From Oscillospiraceae bacterium (GTDB taxonomy: Bacteria > Bacillota_A > Clostridia > Oscillospirales > CAG-272), in the NCBI GenBank assembly GCA_015064425.1, contig SVSF01000092.1, forward strand, positions 1 to 6,979: a stretch of 6,979 bases of DNA. Reading direction: 5' to 3'. Made by a program: the position numbers and the translations under genes. Positions 1 through 6,351 of this stretch are shown piece after piece. The notes below the pieces were generated by a model that was given only the letters and a program-made list of their open reading frames with translations, was not told where the DNA came from and did no database searches. Position 1 is the stretch's first letter. Every line of letters begins with the position of its first letter.

Positions 1-188
1 CCCTTACCGTTGGCCGTAAGACGTATAAAGGCGATACCGCCTCTTTGTATTTCAACGGTAATGCTTGTTGCACCTGCGTCAATGGAGTTTTCCAAAAGCT
101 CCTTTACGGCTGATGCCGGTCTTTCGACTACCTCTCCGGCGGCTATTAAATTGGCTACCTGAAAATCAAGAATATTGATTATGCCCAT
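1..188 (-). CDS. mutL: DNA mismatch repair protein MutL, N-terminal fragment (partial, runs off left edge)
   Basis: MutL is the GHKL-family ATPase that couples MutS mismatch recognition to downstream repair; in Firmicutes the full protein also carries a C-terminal endonuclease domain, which lies outside this window. Only 62 full codons and two bases of the 63rd are visible. They show the family signature [12 protein letters not shown] (residues 15-26), then [13 protein letters not shown] with the ATP-hydrolysis Glu at residue 30 and the metal-binding Asn at 34, then the start of motif II. The ATG at 188 is preceded by AGAAGG (195-200) with a 6-nt spacer, so the start is secure. It begins 13 bp after the mutS stop and is surely co-transcribed with it. 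Odd: motif II reads L-T-A-N-G-K-G, with Ala59 where the family has an adenine-contacting Asp (Asp58 in E. coli). Identity is very sure; whether that residue is real is not. Confidence 0.96.
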   Translation of the reverse strand, partial: MGIINILDFQVANLIAAGEVVERPASAVKELLENSIDAGATSITVEIQRGGIAFIRLTANGK

Positions 189-194
189 AAGGTG

Positions 195-200
195 CCTTCT
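195..200 (-). promoter_or_regulatory. Ribosome binding site of mutL
   Basis: Minus-strand AGAAGG lies 6 nt upstream of the mutL ATG, in the short gap after the mutS stop (TGA at 202-204). It fixes the mutL start and suggests translation soon after ribosomes finish mutS. Confidence 0.75.
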
Positions 201-201
201 T

Positions 202-2796
202 TCATTCTGCTAATTTTTTGAGTTCATAGAGGAAGGTAAGTGCTTCTATCGGTGACATGGTATCGATATTGATCTCTAAAAGCTTATCTCTCAGCTGCTG
301 TTCCGCAATATCGGCAAAGCTAATGGCTACAACACCGTTATTATTGTTAGGAACTGTTTCTCTGTGCTCTGAGGCGGGTGCAGAGGAGACGAGGCTCTCA
401 AGAATCACTTTTGCTTTTTTGATTATCTCGCTCGGGAGTCCTGCGAGCTTGGCTACTTCAATACCGTAGCTGTCGTCAGCGGCGCCTCTCAGTATCTTTC
501 TCAAGAATATAACGTCATCGCCTTTTTTCTTGGCTGCAATGTTGTAATTCTTTATGTCGGATCTCTCGTTTTCAAGATTTGTAAGCTCGTGATAGTGAGT
601 GGCGAAAAGAGTCTTTGCTCCTATTTTATTGCCTGCAGTATACTCGCAAACCGCTTTGGCAATGCTCATACCGTCAAAGGTACTTGTTCCGCGTCCTATC
701 TCATCGTATATGATAAGACTTCTTTTGGTGGCGTTTTTGAGTATATATGCGACCTCGTTCATTTCGAGCATAAACGTGGACATACCGGATGCCAGATCAT
801 CCGAGGCACCTACCCTTGTGAATATCTTATCTACTATGCCTATTCTGGCTTCGTTTGCCGGAACAAATGAACCTGTCTGCGCCATAATGCAGATAAGTGC
901 GACTTGACGCATATAAGTTGATTTTCCTGCCATATTTGGACCCGTAATAAGCATTACCTTGTTTGAATTTGTGTCAAGCAAGGTATCGTTGGGAACAAAG
1001 TAACTGTCCTTCATATATTGCTCGACTACGGGATGTCTGCCGTCCTTTATAACGATCTCTTCCCCGTAATCAACTTCGGGTCTTACGTAATTATTGGCAG
1101 CGGCAGCTTCTGCAAGGGAATAGTAGACATCAAGCTTTGCAAGCTGCTCGGCGGAGTTCTGTATGCGCTGATAGCAATCGGCTATCTTTTCTCTTATTTC
1201 CTGGAAAAGCTCGTACTCAATTGCGGAATCCTTGTCCGCTGCACCGAGTATTTCCGACTCTATTTTTTTGAGCTCTTCGGTAATAAAGCGCTCGCCGTTT
1301 ACAAGGGTCTGCTTTCGTATATATTCATCGGGAACTTCGGAAAGATTTGAATTTGAAACCTCTATATAGTATCCGAATACTTTGTTGTATCTTACCTTGA
1401 GATTCTTTATTCCCGTTTTTTCTTTTTCTCGGTTTTCGATGTCTTTTATATATTCCTTGCCGTTCCTCAAAAGGAGATTGCAATGGTCTACTATCTCGTT
1501 ATAACCGTCCTTTATAAAGCCGCCTTCGCGTATGTTTGCAGGTGGCTCTTCCATTATAGCACGGTCTATCATATCTATAACGTCGCTCATGGGATCTATT
1601 CCGTCACGTATTCCGCAGAGCTCTTTTGCATTTGCCCCTTTTAAAAGCTCTTTGGCTGGAGCAAGCTGCATAAGTGTTGAGTAAAGAGAACGCAGGTCTC
1701 TCGCATTTGCGGAACCGTATACTATTCTTGCCATAAGACGTTCAAGATCCAAAACCGGTTTAAGCACTTCTTTTATATCATCTCTGAGCATGATATCACC
1801 GAGAAGCTCTTCGACTGCATCTTGTCTGTCGGATATCTTCCTTGCATTTACAAGAGGGAGCCTCAGCCAGTTCTGCAACAGTCTTTTGCCCATAGCGGTC
1901 TTAGCATGATCCAGCACCCAAAGAAGGGAGCCTTTTTTCTCCTTTGAACGCATGGTCTCGCAAAGTTCAAGATTACGGCGTGTATTCATATCTATTCCGA
2001 GGTACTGACCATCGGAATAGATGTTTATTGACGTAAAGTTGGAGGTGTCGGTCTTTTGCGTATCGTTTATGTATGAAAGAAGCGCACCTGTGGCGGAAAC
2101 GATATCCGGATCTTCAACGGATACCTCGGATATGTTGAGACCGAAGACTCTGGAATATATCTCGCTGCACTCGGTAATACCGAAACTTTCGAAGGCGTCG
2201 TTTACAAACATATCGTTCTTTATGCTTATATAGTCCATAAGCACAGGAACTGTGTTAAGCTTTACGTTGAGGATCATTTCTTTGGGACGGTACACCGCGA
2301 GCTCGTTTATTGCTTTTTGTATATGGTTGGGTGTTTCGACCTTCGTTGCGGAGATCTCTCCCGTTGATATATCTGCGAAGCAAAGACTTGCACTGTTTTC
2401 CGTAAGATAAACGGAGCAAAGATAGTTGTTCTGTCCTTCGTTTAAAAGAGAACCGTCAATGACAGTACCGGGGGTGACGATACGTGTAACGCCGCGTTTT
2501 ACGATACCTTTGGCTATAGCGGGATCTTCTATCTGCTCACAGATGACGACCTTGAATCCGTTATTTACAAGTTTGCCTATGTACGTATCCGCAGCGTGAA
2601 AGGGAACACCGCACATGGGAGCTCTTTCTTCTTCGCCGCAGTCCTTTCCCGTCAACGTAATATTTAATACTCTCGATGCAGTCTTGGCATCCTCGAAAAA
2701 CATTTCGTAAAAGTCTCCGAGACGGAAAAACAGTATTGCATCTTTATACTGTTCTTTAAATTCGAGGTATTGCCTCATCATGGGCGTAAGTGCCAT
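202..2796 (-). CDS. mutS: DNA mismatch repair protein MutS
   Basis: MutS binds base mismatches and small loops as a cytoplasmic dimer and, in an ATP-bound clamp state, recruits MutL. At 864 residues it has normal family length. Seen in order: the mismatch-reading Phe-Tyr-Glu (F29-Y30-E31 in GDFYEMF) of domain I; connector and lever/clamp domains including the [14 protein letters not shown] stretch near the clamp; the ATPase domain with Walker [10 protein letters not shown] at 619-627, signature region around STFMLEMNE (673-681), Walker B Asp698-Glu699 in DEIGRGTST, and the switch His734 in ATHYHEL. The C-terminus ends in the usual dimerisation helices. The ATG at 2796 follows AGAGGTG (2801-2807) with a 4-nt spacer, and the MALTPMM opening is typical. 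It lies 16 bp after miaB and 13 bp before mutL, as an operon. Odd: the C-terminal beta-clamp-binding pentapeptide (QLSLF-like) appears degenerate, reading VAISF at 823-827. Confidence 0.98.
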   Translation of the reverse strand: MALTPMMRQYLEFKEQYKDAILFFRLGDFYEMFFEDAKTASRVLNITLTGKDCGEEERAPMCGVPFHAADTYIGKLVNNGFKVVICEQIEDPAIAKGIVKRGVTRIVTPGTVIDGSLLNEGQNNYLCSVYLTENSASLCFADISTGEISATKVETPNHIQKAINELAVYRPKEMILNVKLNTVPVLMDYISIKNDMFVNDAFESFGITECSEIYSRVFGLNISEVSVEDPDIVSATGALLSYINDTQKTDTSNFTSINIYSDGQYLGIDMNTRRNLELCETMRSKEKKGSLLWVLDHAKTAMGKRLLQNWLRLPLVNARKISDRQDAVEELLGDIMLRDDIKEVLKPVLDLERLMARIVYGSANARDLRSLYSTLMQLAPAKELLKGANAKELCGIRDGIDPMSDVIDMIDRAIMEEPPANIREGGFIKDGYNEIVDHCNLLLRNGKEYIKDIENREKEKTGIKNLKVRYNKVFGYYIEVSNSNLSEVPDEYIRKQTLVNGERFITEELKKIESEILGAADKDSAIEYELFQEIREKIADCYQRIQNSAEQLAKLDVYYSLAEAAAANNYVRPEVDYGEEIVIKDGRHPVVEQYMKDSYFVPNDTLLDTNSNKVMLITGPNMAGKSTYMRQVALICIMAQTGSFVPANEARIGIVDKIFTRVGASDDLASGMSTFMLEMNEVAYILKNATKRSLIIYDEIGRGTSTFDGMSIAKAVCEYTAGNKIGAKTLFATHYHELTNLENERSDIKNYNIAAKKKGDDVIFLRKILRGAADDSYGIEVAKLAGLPSEIIKKAKVILESLVSSAPASEHRETVPNNNNGVVAISFADIAEQQLRDKLLEINIDTMSPIEALTFLYELKKLAE

Positions 2797-2800
2797 TTTT

Positions 2801-2807
2801 CACCTCT
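2801..2807 (-). promoter_or_regulatory. Ribosome binding site of mutS
   Basis: Minus-strand AGAGGTG sits 4 nt before the mutS ATG, inside the 16-bp gap after miaB. It selects the ATG at 2796 over the in-frame Met6 and Met7. Confidence 0.7.
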
Positions 2808-2812
2808 GCGCG

Positions 2813-4258
2813 TTATTTGTCTGCAAGTTCTCCGTATAGAGCGTAGGTCTCGGCGTGGGTTACAAGAACATTGCAATAGCTTCCTATAAGGGAATCGTCA
2901 CCTTCAAAGTGGACGAGTTTATTTTTTTCTGTTCTGCCCGTAAGCTTATCGGAATTCGTTTTGCTTCTTCCTTCTACGAGAACGCTTATAACGCTGTCTT
3001 CATATATCTTATTTTTGTCTTTTGATATTTTACCCTGAAGCTCAAGGAGCCTTGTCATGCGGGATTTTTTTGCGGCTGCGGATACCTGATCCTTCATATC
3101 GGCAGCAGGAGTATTCTTTCTCTTGGAATATATGAAGGAGTATATGTTGTCGTATTCTACTTTTTCGAGAATCCTCAGAGTATCTTCAAATTCCTCATCC
3201 GTTTCTCCGGGAAATCCTACGATAATATCTGTGGTTATTGATATACCAGGAATCTTTTCCTTCATATAGTCAATGACCCGGAGATAGCTTTCCGAGGTGT
3301 AGTTTCTGTTCATTGCTTTAAGCACTCGGTCGTTTCCGCACTGTATCGGAAGATGGAACTGCTTTGCTATTCCGATCTTTCCGGGAAGCTTCGGATGCTC
3401 TGCCATTACGTCTATAAGGGAGAGGGGAACGTCCTTCGGGTGGCTTGTCATAAAACGGATAAGTATATCACCCTCAAGAGCGCATATATCTTCAAGAAGA
3501 TCCTTAAAGCCGTAATTTTCATATAATCCCCTGCCATAGGAGTTTACATTTTGACCCAAAAGGGTTATTTCTTTGTAACCCCTGCTTGCAAGGTCATTTA
3601 TTTCCGACAGAATATCTTCTTTTCTTCTGCTTCGCTCTCTGCCTCTTACGTAAGGCACTACACAATAGGTACAGAAGTTATTGCATCCGTACATGATGCT
3701 TACCCATGCCTTGAAGCTGCTTTCGCGTTTTACCCTAAATCCCTCGGTTATAAGCTGCTTGTCAGCCATTTCTGGATCGTTTAGATTGAAGGTACGCTTT
3801 TTGCTTATAAGAGCTTCGTAGAGTACTTCGGGGAATTTTCTCAAAGAAAAGGTACCGAACAGAAAATCAACGTAAGGATATTTATGCTTTATATCGTCTT
3901 TTCGGTGCTCTTGAGATACCATACATCCGCATATACCTATGAGCAGGGACGCTTTCTTTTCTTTCAGATGCTTGAACTGCCCTGTAATGGAAAGAGCTTT
4001 CAACTCTGCGTGCTCTCTTACCGCACAGGTATTTACTATAATGAGATCAGCTTCTTCGGGCGATCCTGTCTTTTCGTAAAGCATATCCTCTGCCATACCG
4101 TAAATAAGCTCGCTGTCAGCTTCGTTCTGCTGGCATCCAAAGGTCTCGATATATATAAACTTTTTGTTTTGTCCGTTAAAAGCCTTTACCTTTTCCATAA
4201 AGACAAGTTGCTCTTTGAGCTCTTTTTCATTAAGAGCTGCTGTTCTGATTTCTTTCAT
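2813..4258 (-). CDS. miaB: tRNA-2-methylthio-N6-dimethylallyladenosine synthase MiaB
   Basis: MiaB is a radical-SAM methylthiotransferase that converts i6A to ms2i6A at position 37 of tRNAs reading UNN codons, stabilising codon-anticodon pairing. At 481 residues it is normal for the family. The N-terminal UPF0004 domain has the auxiliary cluster cysteines Cys42 (ETFGCQQNEAD), Cys78 (NTCAVREHA) and Cys112 (GCM). The radical-SAM domain has the CxxxCxxC triad Cys192, Cys196, Cys199 (in GCNNFCTYCVVPYVRGRERSR, starting at Gly191), and a C-terminal TRAM RNA-binding domain covers roughly 410-475. The NEAD and VVPYVRGRE motifs favour MiaB over RimO or MtaB. The ATG at 4258 has AAGGAA (4271-4276) 12 nt upstream, rather far, with GAAAG closer, so the start is likely but not certain. 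It is first in the miaB-mutS-mutL operon, read from the TTGACA promoter just upstream. The pairing with mismatch repair is positional and conserved, not mechanistic. Confidence 0.97.
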   Translation of the reverse strand: MKEIRTAALNEKELKEQLVFMEKVKAFNGQNKKFIYIETFGCQQNEADSELIYGMAEDMLYEKTGSPEEADLIIVNTCAVREHAELKALSITGQFKHLKEKKASLLIGICGCMVSQEHRKDDIKHKYPYVDFLFGTFSLRKFPEVLYEALISKKRTFNLNDPEMADKQLITEGFRVKRESSFKAWVSIMYGCNNFCTYCVVPYVRGRERSRRKEDILSEINDLASRGYKEITLLGQNVNSYGRGLYENYGFKDLLEDICALEGDILIRFMTSHPKDVPLSLIDVMAEHPKLPGKIGIAKQFHLPIQCGNDRVLKAMNRNYTSESYLRVIDYMKEKIPGISITTDIIVGFPGETDEEFEDTLRILEKVEYDNIYSFIYSKRKNTPAADMKDQVSAAAKKSRMTRLLELQGKISKDKNKIYEDSVISVLVEGRSKTNSDKLTGRTEKNKLVHFEGDDSLIGSYCNVLVTHAETYALYGELADK

Positions 4259-4288
4259 TATGCTTTCAGATTCCTTATTACATTAATA

Positions 4289-4317
4289 TTATTATTGTAA
4301 CATTTTTTGACTGTCAA
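4289..4317 (-). promoter_or_regulatory. Sigma-A promoter of the miaB-mutS-mutL operon
   Basis: On the minus strand a perfect -35 TTGACA (4312-4317) is followed after 17 bp by TAATAA (4289-4294) in a very A+T-rich stretch; a one-base shift gives AATAAT, so the exact -10 is uncertain. It lies about 30 bp upstream of the miaB start, giving a leader of only about 25 nt. No operator or leader structure is visible. Confidence 0.7.
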
Positions 4318-4428
4318 TACAAGTGCTTTTTACAAAAATAGATAGTGCACTCCGGAATAATTCTCGGACCTGGCTAAAGGCGAAAATCAAACTTTATTTG
4401 GATTATTTTATGGAAGAGCGAAATAAAA
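4318..4428. other. Non-coding spacer between the miaB promoter and the upstream terminator
   Basis: This stretch has no supportable gene. It includes a small imperfect hairpin, TCCGGAA / loop TAA / TTC-T-CGGA at 4351-4368, and a slightly G+C-richer patch (about 4345-4385) in otherwise A+T-rich DNA. I do not recognise it; it could be a degraded gene or repeat remnant. Confidence 0.4.
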
Positions 4429-4464
4429 AACCAACCTTATTGGAATTTGTCAATAAGGTTGGTT
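4429..4464 (-). terminator. Rho-independent terminator of the TSCPD gene
   Basis: A 14-bp perfect inverted repeat (4429-4442 with 4451-4464, AACCAACCTTATTG on the plus strand) encloses an 8-nt loop. Read on the minus strand it is followed at once by a T-rich tract (complement of AAATAAAAAA at 4421-4430). It begins 17 nt after the TSCPD stop and isolates the miaB operon from upstream transcription. A short T-run (4467-4471) on the plus side could make it weakly bidirectional. Confidence 0.93.
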
Positions 4465-4481
4465 GATTTTTAAATATGCCT

Positions 4482-4739
4482 TTACTTTTTGCACTGTTCA
4501 ACAGCTTTCTTCAGCGCCTGGGCAAGTTGGTCAGAACAGGACGTGCTCTTGAAGCCGCAGGTAATACCGTCAAGTCTGCGTATGACTTCTTCTACTTCGA
4601 GACCTTCAACGAGACTGGATATGGCTTTAAGATTTCCGTTGCAGCCTCCGGTGTATTTAACGTTTTTAACTATATTGTCCTCTATGCAGAATTCTATCTG
4701 TGATGAGCAAGTTCCCTTTGTTCTGTATGTGTATTCCAA
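4482..4739 (-). CDS. TSCPD-domain protein (TIGR03905-like), TTG start
   Basis: A small cytoplasmic protein of 85 residues matching, from memory, the TIGR03905/TSCPD family of unknown function; a related TSCPD domain is found at the C-terminus of some ribonucleotide reductases. Visible: Cys11 in KGTCSS, Cys33 in TGGCNGN, Cys61 in ITCGFKSTSC and Cys68 in TSCSDQL, the last being the name-giving motif with Ser replacing Pro. Four regularly placed cysteines suggest a metal site (inference). Cys18 and Cys83 are extra. No signal peptide or membrane segment is seen. The start codon is TTG at 4737-4739, chosen because GGAGG (4747-4751) lies 7 nt upstream and there is no in-frame ATG nearby. It has its own promoter and a strong terminator, so it can be a single-gene unit, though read-through from the deaminase gene 97 bp upstream is possible because I see no terminator between them. 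The biochemical role is unknown. Confidence 0.88.
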   Translation of the reverse strand: MEYTYRTKGTCSSQIEFCIEDNIVKNVKYTGGCNGNLKAISSLVEGLEVEEVIRRLDGITCGFKSTSCSDQLAQALKKAVEQCKK

Positions 4740-4746
4740 AATATTG

Positions 4747-4751
4747 CCTCC
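4747..4751 (-). promoter_or_regulatory. Ribosome binding site deciding a TTG start
   Basis: Minus-strand GGAGG with a 7-nt spacer to TTG (4737-4739). The placement is ideal and supports TTG as the initiation codon of the TSCPD gene. Confidence 0.8.
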
Positions 4752-4768
4752 AATATGTATTTTTAAAC

Positions 4769-4797
4769 ATTATATCACGTTTAAAGAAAAAAATCTA
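4769..4797 (-). promoter_or_regulatory. Extended -10 promoter of the TSCPD gene
   Basis: On the minus strand TGATATAAT (4769-4777) is a perfect extended -10 (TGn plus TATAAT). The -35 region (TAGATT at 17-bp spacing, 4792-4797) is poor, so the extended -10 probably carries recognition. The predicted leader is about 20 nt and places GGAGG close to the transcript 5' end. Confidence 0.65.
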
Positions 4798-4836
4798 TAT
4801 TTTTATCGAAAATGAGCGGGCAGACGTTGTGGTGGT

Positions 4837-5238
4837 TTATTTATATCTTTCGTATCCCCACCATTCGGGACAAAGAGCTCCGAGTCTTACGCTCTCTTTT
4901 TCTTCGTAACTAAGCATTATTTCGATGTTTTTGGCATAGCTGCCCAACTGCATCATAAATTCACGGCAGGCGCCGCAAGGAGCCCCGGTTTTTCCATCGG
5001 GCATTATTGCGATTACCTTTTCTATAATGTGTTCTCCGTTTGTGATCATATTTGCGATAGCATTTCTCTCTGCACACATACCGAGGGAAGAGCAGGTGTC
5101 TATGCACACGCCTACGTATATTTTTCCCGAAGAAGAAAGTACCGCTGCCGCAACTCCTCCCGCTTCAATAAATGGAGATAGCGTCCTTCCGTTTTGTATC
5201 TTTCTTGCTTCTTTATACATTTTGTCCCAAATATCCAT
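4837..5238 (-). CDS. Cytidine-deaminase-like zinc hydrolase (divergent)
   Basis: A member of the cytidine deaminase-like fold, whose zinc enzymes hydrolytically remove an amino group from a nucleobase or nucleoside. The 133-residue length fits the homotetrameric class. The catalytic set is intact: Cys55-Ala-Glu57 (CAERNAI; Cys binds zinc, Glu shuttles the proton) and Cys88-xx-Cys91 in PCGACRE. Odd: the nucleoside-binding N-x-E-N motif normally about ten residues before the first zinc Cys is replaced by C45-I-D47-T48, so cytidine may not be the substrate; a blasticidin-S-deaminase-like or other base substrate is possible. Clostridial relatives are usually labelled cytidine deaminase. The ATG at 5238 follows a perfect AAGGAGG. 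It has its own promoter and an approximately 90-nt leader, and lies just upstream of the TSCPD gene on the same strand. No signal peptide. The fold is sure; the substrate is not. Confidence 0.9.
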   Translation of the reverse strand: MDIWDKMYKEARKIQNGRTLSPFIEAGGVAAAVLSSSGKIYVGVCIDTCSSLGMCAERNAIANMITNGEHIIEKVIAIMPDGKTGAPCGACREFMMQLGSYAKNIEIMLSYEEKESVRLGALCPEWWGYERYK

Positions 5239-5245
5239 TACTGTC

Positions 5246-5252
5246 CCTCCTT
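5246..5252 (-). promoter_or_regulatory. Perfect Shine-Dalgarno of the deaminase gene
   Basis: Minus-strand AAGGAGG with a 7-nt spacer to the ATG at 5238. It implies efficient translation and fixes the start. Confidence 0.85.
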
Positions 5253-5293
5253 ATCGGTAAATCCTCACAAACTGTCTGCTGATTTGTAACTCA

Positions 5294-5319
5294 GATCCAT
5301 GCTCCTCGCGGATCATCCG
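5294..5319 (-). promoter_or_regulatory. Candidate leader hairpins in the deaminase 5' UTR
   Basis: The transcribed leader (about 5239-5327) can form GATCC/GGATC (5294-5298 with 5310-5314) around an 11-nt loop that contains GAGGAG. A second, mutually exclusive hairpin is CGGA-tca-TCCG (5309-5319). Two alternative folds could be regulatory, but the stems are short (4-5 bp) and I recognise no riboswitch class. Confidence 0.25.
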
Positions 5320-5333
5320 TATTTTTTATTTGA

Positions 5334-5362
5334 ATTATAACATAAGATACATAAGCATTCAA
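5334..5362 (-). promoter_or_regulatory. Sigma-A promoter of the deaminase gene
   Basis: Minus-strand -35 TTGAAT (5357-5362), 17-bp spacer, and perfect -10 TATAAT (5334-5339) preceded by TGT, making an extended -10. Predicted transcription starts near 5327 and gives a leader of roughly 88 nt, long enough for regulation. Confidence 0.82.
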
Positions 5363-5449
5363 TATTTCTGTTTTATAATTTTTTAGGTAAATATTATTGG
5401 ATTACGTTAATGCATATGTTATGGTTGCGTTACAATAGGGACAAATAAC

Positions 5450-5498
5450 TATTCCTGCCTTGCCTGATTCATCAAATGAGTAAGGCAAGGCAGGAATA
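5450..5498. repeat. Long near-perfect hairpin, no T-tract
   Basis: The arms TATTCCTGCCTTGCCT (5450-5465) and its exact reverse complement (5483-5498) give 16 bp. After a single G-A mismatch (5466/5482) the pairing continues for 6 more bp, ATTCAT/ATGAGT (one G-T wobble), closing on a 3-nt loop CAA. Neither side is followed by a T-run, so it does not look like an intrinsic terminator. It could be a REP/MITE-like palindrome, a transposon-end hairpin, an RNA element or a protein-binding site. Confidence 0.85.
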
Positions 5499-5501
5499 AC
5501 C

Positions 5502-5576
5502 ATCATACCATACTATATAATGTTCTTGTAAAAAAAGGCAAAGTGTGGTATGATTTCTTATAAACTGGTATGATTT
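5502..5576 (+). repeat. TGGTATGAT repeat cluster (operator or tandem extended -10)
   Basis: TGGTATGATTT occurs at 5546-5556 and again at 5566-5576, exactly 20 bp apart (about two helical turns). An inverted copy, ATCATACCA, is at 5502-5510. A partial inverted TACCATA follows at 5583-5589. Each copy also reads as TGn plus TATGAT, an extended -10, so operator and promoter readings are both open. Confidence 0.6.
5526..5554 (+). promoter_or_regulatory. Candidate promoter of the hydrolase-glycerate kinase genes
   Basis: TTGTAA (5526-5531), 17-bp spacer, TATGAT (5549-5554) preceded by TGG as an extended -10. It would give a leader of about 65 nt. A second extended -10 at 5566-5574 and an isolated TATAAT at 5516-5521 (no good -35) are alternatives, so the true start cannot be chosen by eye. 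Confidence 0.5.
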
Positions 5577-5627
5577 TTGGCGTACCATATTGAATTAAGT
5601 TTCATAAAGAATTGAGCGGTATTTTAA

Positions 5628-6347
5628 ATGGAAAAAATTATTAACATTGAAAATCTAAGGAGCTTTGCATATTGCAATAATAATATTTGCAAAAAGCCGA
5701 TTAAAGGTGTTGCCATATCGTTTTTCGGTTTGGGCGGTGCTATAATGTTTGATGAGGATACCGAAGACGGTATCAGATTTGCAGAGCAAGGAATACTTTA
5801 TGTAGTGCCTTATCAAAACCCTTGGGCTTGGCAAAATAAGCAGAATATAGCCTACACAGATGAAATTATTGATGTGCTTTTTAAAGAATATGATTTGCCA
5901 GAAGATTTACCTATTGTATCAACAGGTGGAAGTATGGGCGGATTATCTGCACTTGTTTATATGGCTTATGCTAAGCGTACTCCTGTTGCATGTGTAGCAA
6001 ACTGTCCTGTATGTGATTTACCTTATCATTTTACAGAGCGTCCTGATTTGCCGAGAACTTTATACAGTGCTTTTTTCAATTATGATTGTAGTTTAAATGA
6101 GGCTTTATCATCTGCTTCACCTTTTCATATTGTGGATAAAATGCCAAAGGAATCAAAATATTATATCTTCCACTGCGAAGAGGATATGGCGGTTAATAAG
6201 CAAAAGCATAGTGATAAATTTGTAGAAAAAATGAAGGATAGCCATAATATAACCTATTATGTAGTACCCGAAAGAGGTCACTGTGATTTGACAGATGAAA
6301 TGCAAAAATTATATATAGAATGTATTATAAATTCTGTTACCGGGTGA
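5628..6347 (+). CDS. Alpha/beta-hydrolase family serine hydrolase (prolyl-oligopeptidase-like fold)
   Basis: A single-domain alpha/beta hydrolase of 239 residues, of esterase or S9-peptidase type; the substrate is unknown. The triad is readable: nucleophile Ser102 in the elbow G-G-S-M-G-G (100-105), acid Asp186 in HCEEDMAV, and His218 in RGHCDL. The FFGLGG stretch (32-37) after the first strand probably supplies the oxyanion hole. The region 127-165 between nucleophile and acid is likely the cap. There is no signal peptide or membrane segment, so it is cytoplasmic. The ATG at 5628 is the first good start; its Shine-Dalgarno is weak (GAGCGG, 5614-5619). The stop is 4 bp before the glycerate kinase start, so the two are co-transcribed, which suggests an ester or acyl substrate that yields glycerate (inference). 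It is more A+T-rich than the left-hand genes. The fold is sure; the function is not. Confidence 0.9.
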   Translation: MEKIINIENLRSFAYCNNNICKKPIKGVAISFFGLGGAIMFDEDTEDGIRFAEQGILYVVPYQNPWAWQNKQNIAYTDEIIDVLFKEYDLPEDLPIVSTGGSMGGLSALVYMAYAKRTPVACVANCPVCDLPYHFTERPDLPRTLYSAFFNYDCSLNEALSSASPFHIVDKMPKESKYYIFHCEEDMAVNKQKHSDKFVEKMKDSHNITYYVVPERGHCDLTDEMQKLYIECIINSVTG

Positions 6348-6351
6348 TTAA

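Larger units (their letters stand above)
5363..5627. other. Divergent intergenic region upstream of the hydrolase gene
   Basis: No gene is supportable here. The region separates the leftward deaminase from the rightward hydrolase. It contains a long hairpin (5450-5498), repeated TGGTATGAT elements (5502-5576) and candidate rightward promoters. It is also where base composition moves from the left module to the more A+T-rich right module, so a past insertion or recombination boundary may lie here. Confidence 0.6.

Noticed and set aside
257..2233. Several plus-strand open frames of 70-110 codons across the mutS region
   Set aside because: They lie antisense to a complete, motif-verified mutS, show no recognisable domains and are shadows of its codon structure.
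3551..4300. Plus-strand open frames of 77 and 138 codons opposite miaB
   Set aside because: Antisense to a complete MiaB with all cluster cysteines; the longer one reads through the miaB promoter and has a low-complexity hydrophobic translation.
4410..4466. 18-codon plus-strand ORF (ATG to TGA) spanning the terminator
   Set aside because: It is made almost entirely of the terminator inverted repeat and has no upstream ribosome binding site.
4476..4909. Plus-strand open frames of 69-108 codons opposite the TSCPD gene and its spacer
   Set aside because: Antisense to a gene with promoter, SD, conserved cysteines and terminator; no domain or start signals of their own.
5265..5300. 11-codon minus-strand leader peptide (starting M-D-L-S-Y) in the deaminase leader
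   Set aside because: The GAGGAG ahead of its ATG is only 1 nt away, too close for initiation, and the peptide has no run of regulatory codons.
5450..5498. Intergenic hairpin as a rho-independent terminator
   Set aside because: No T-tract follows on either strand, and no gene ends next to it.
5502..5576. TGGTATGAT copies as a CRISPR array or iteron origin
   Set aside because: Only 9-11 bp units, three copies, one inverted; no spacers of CRISPR type, no cas genes and no replication initiator nearby.
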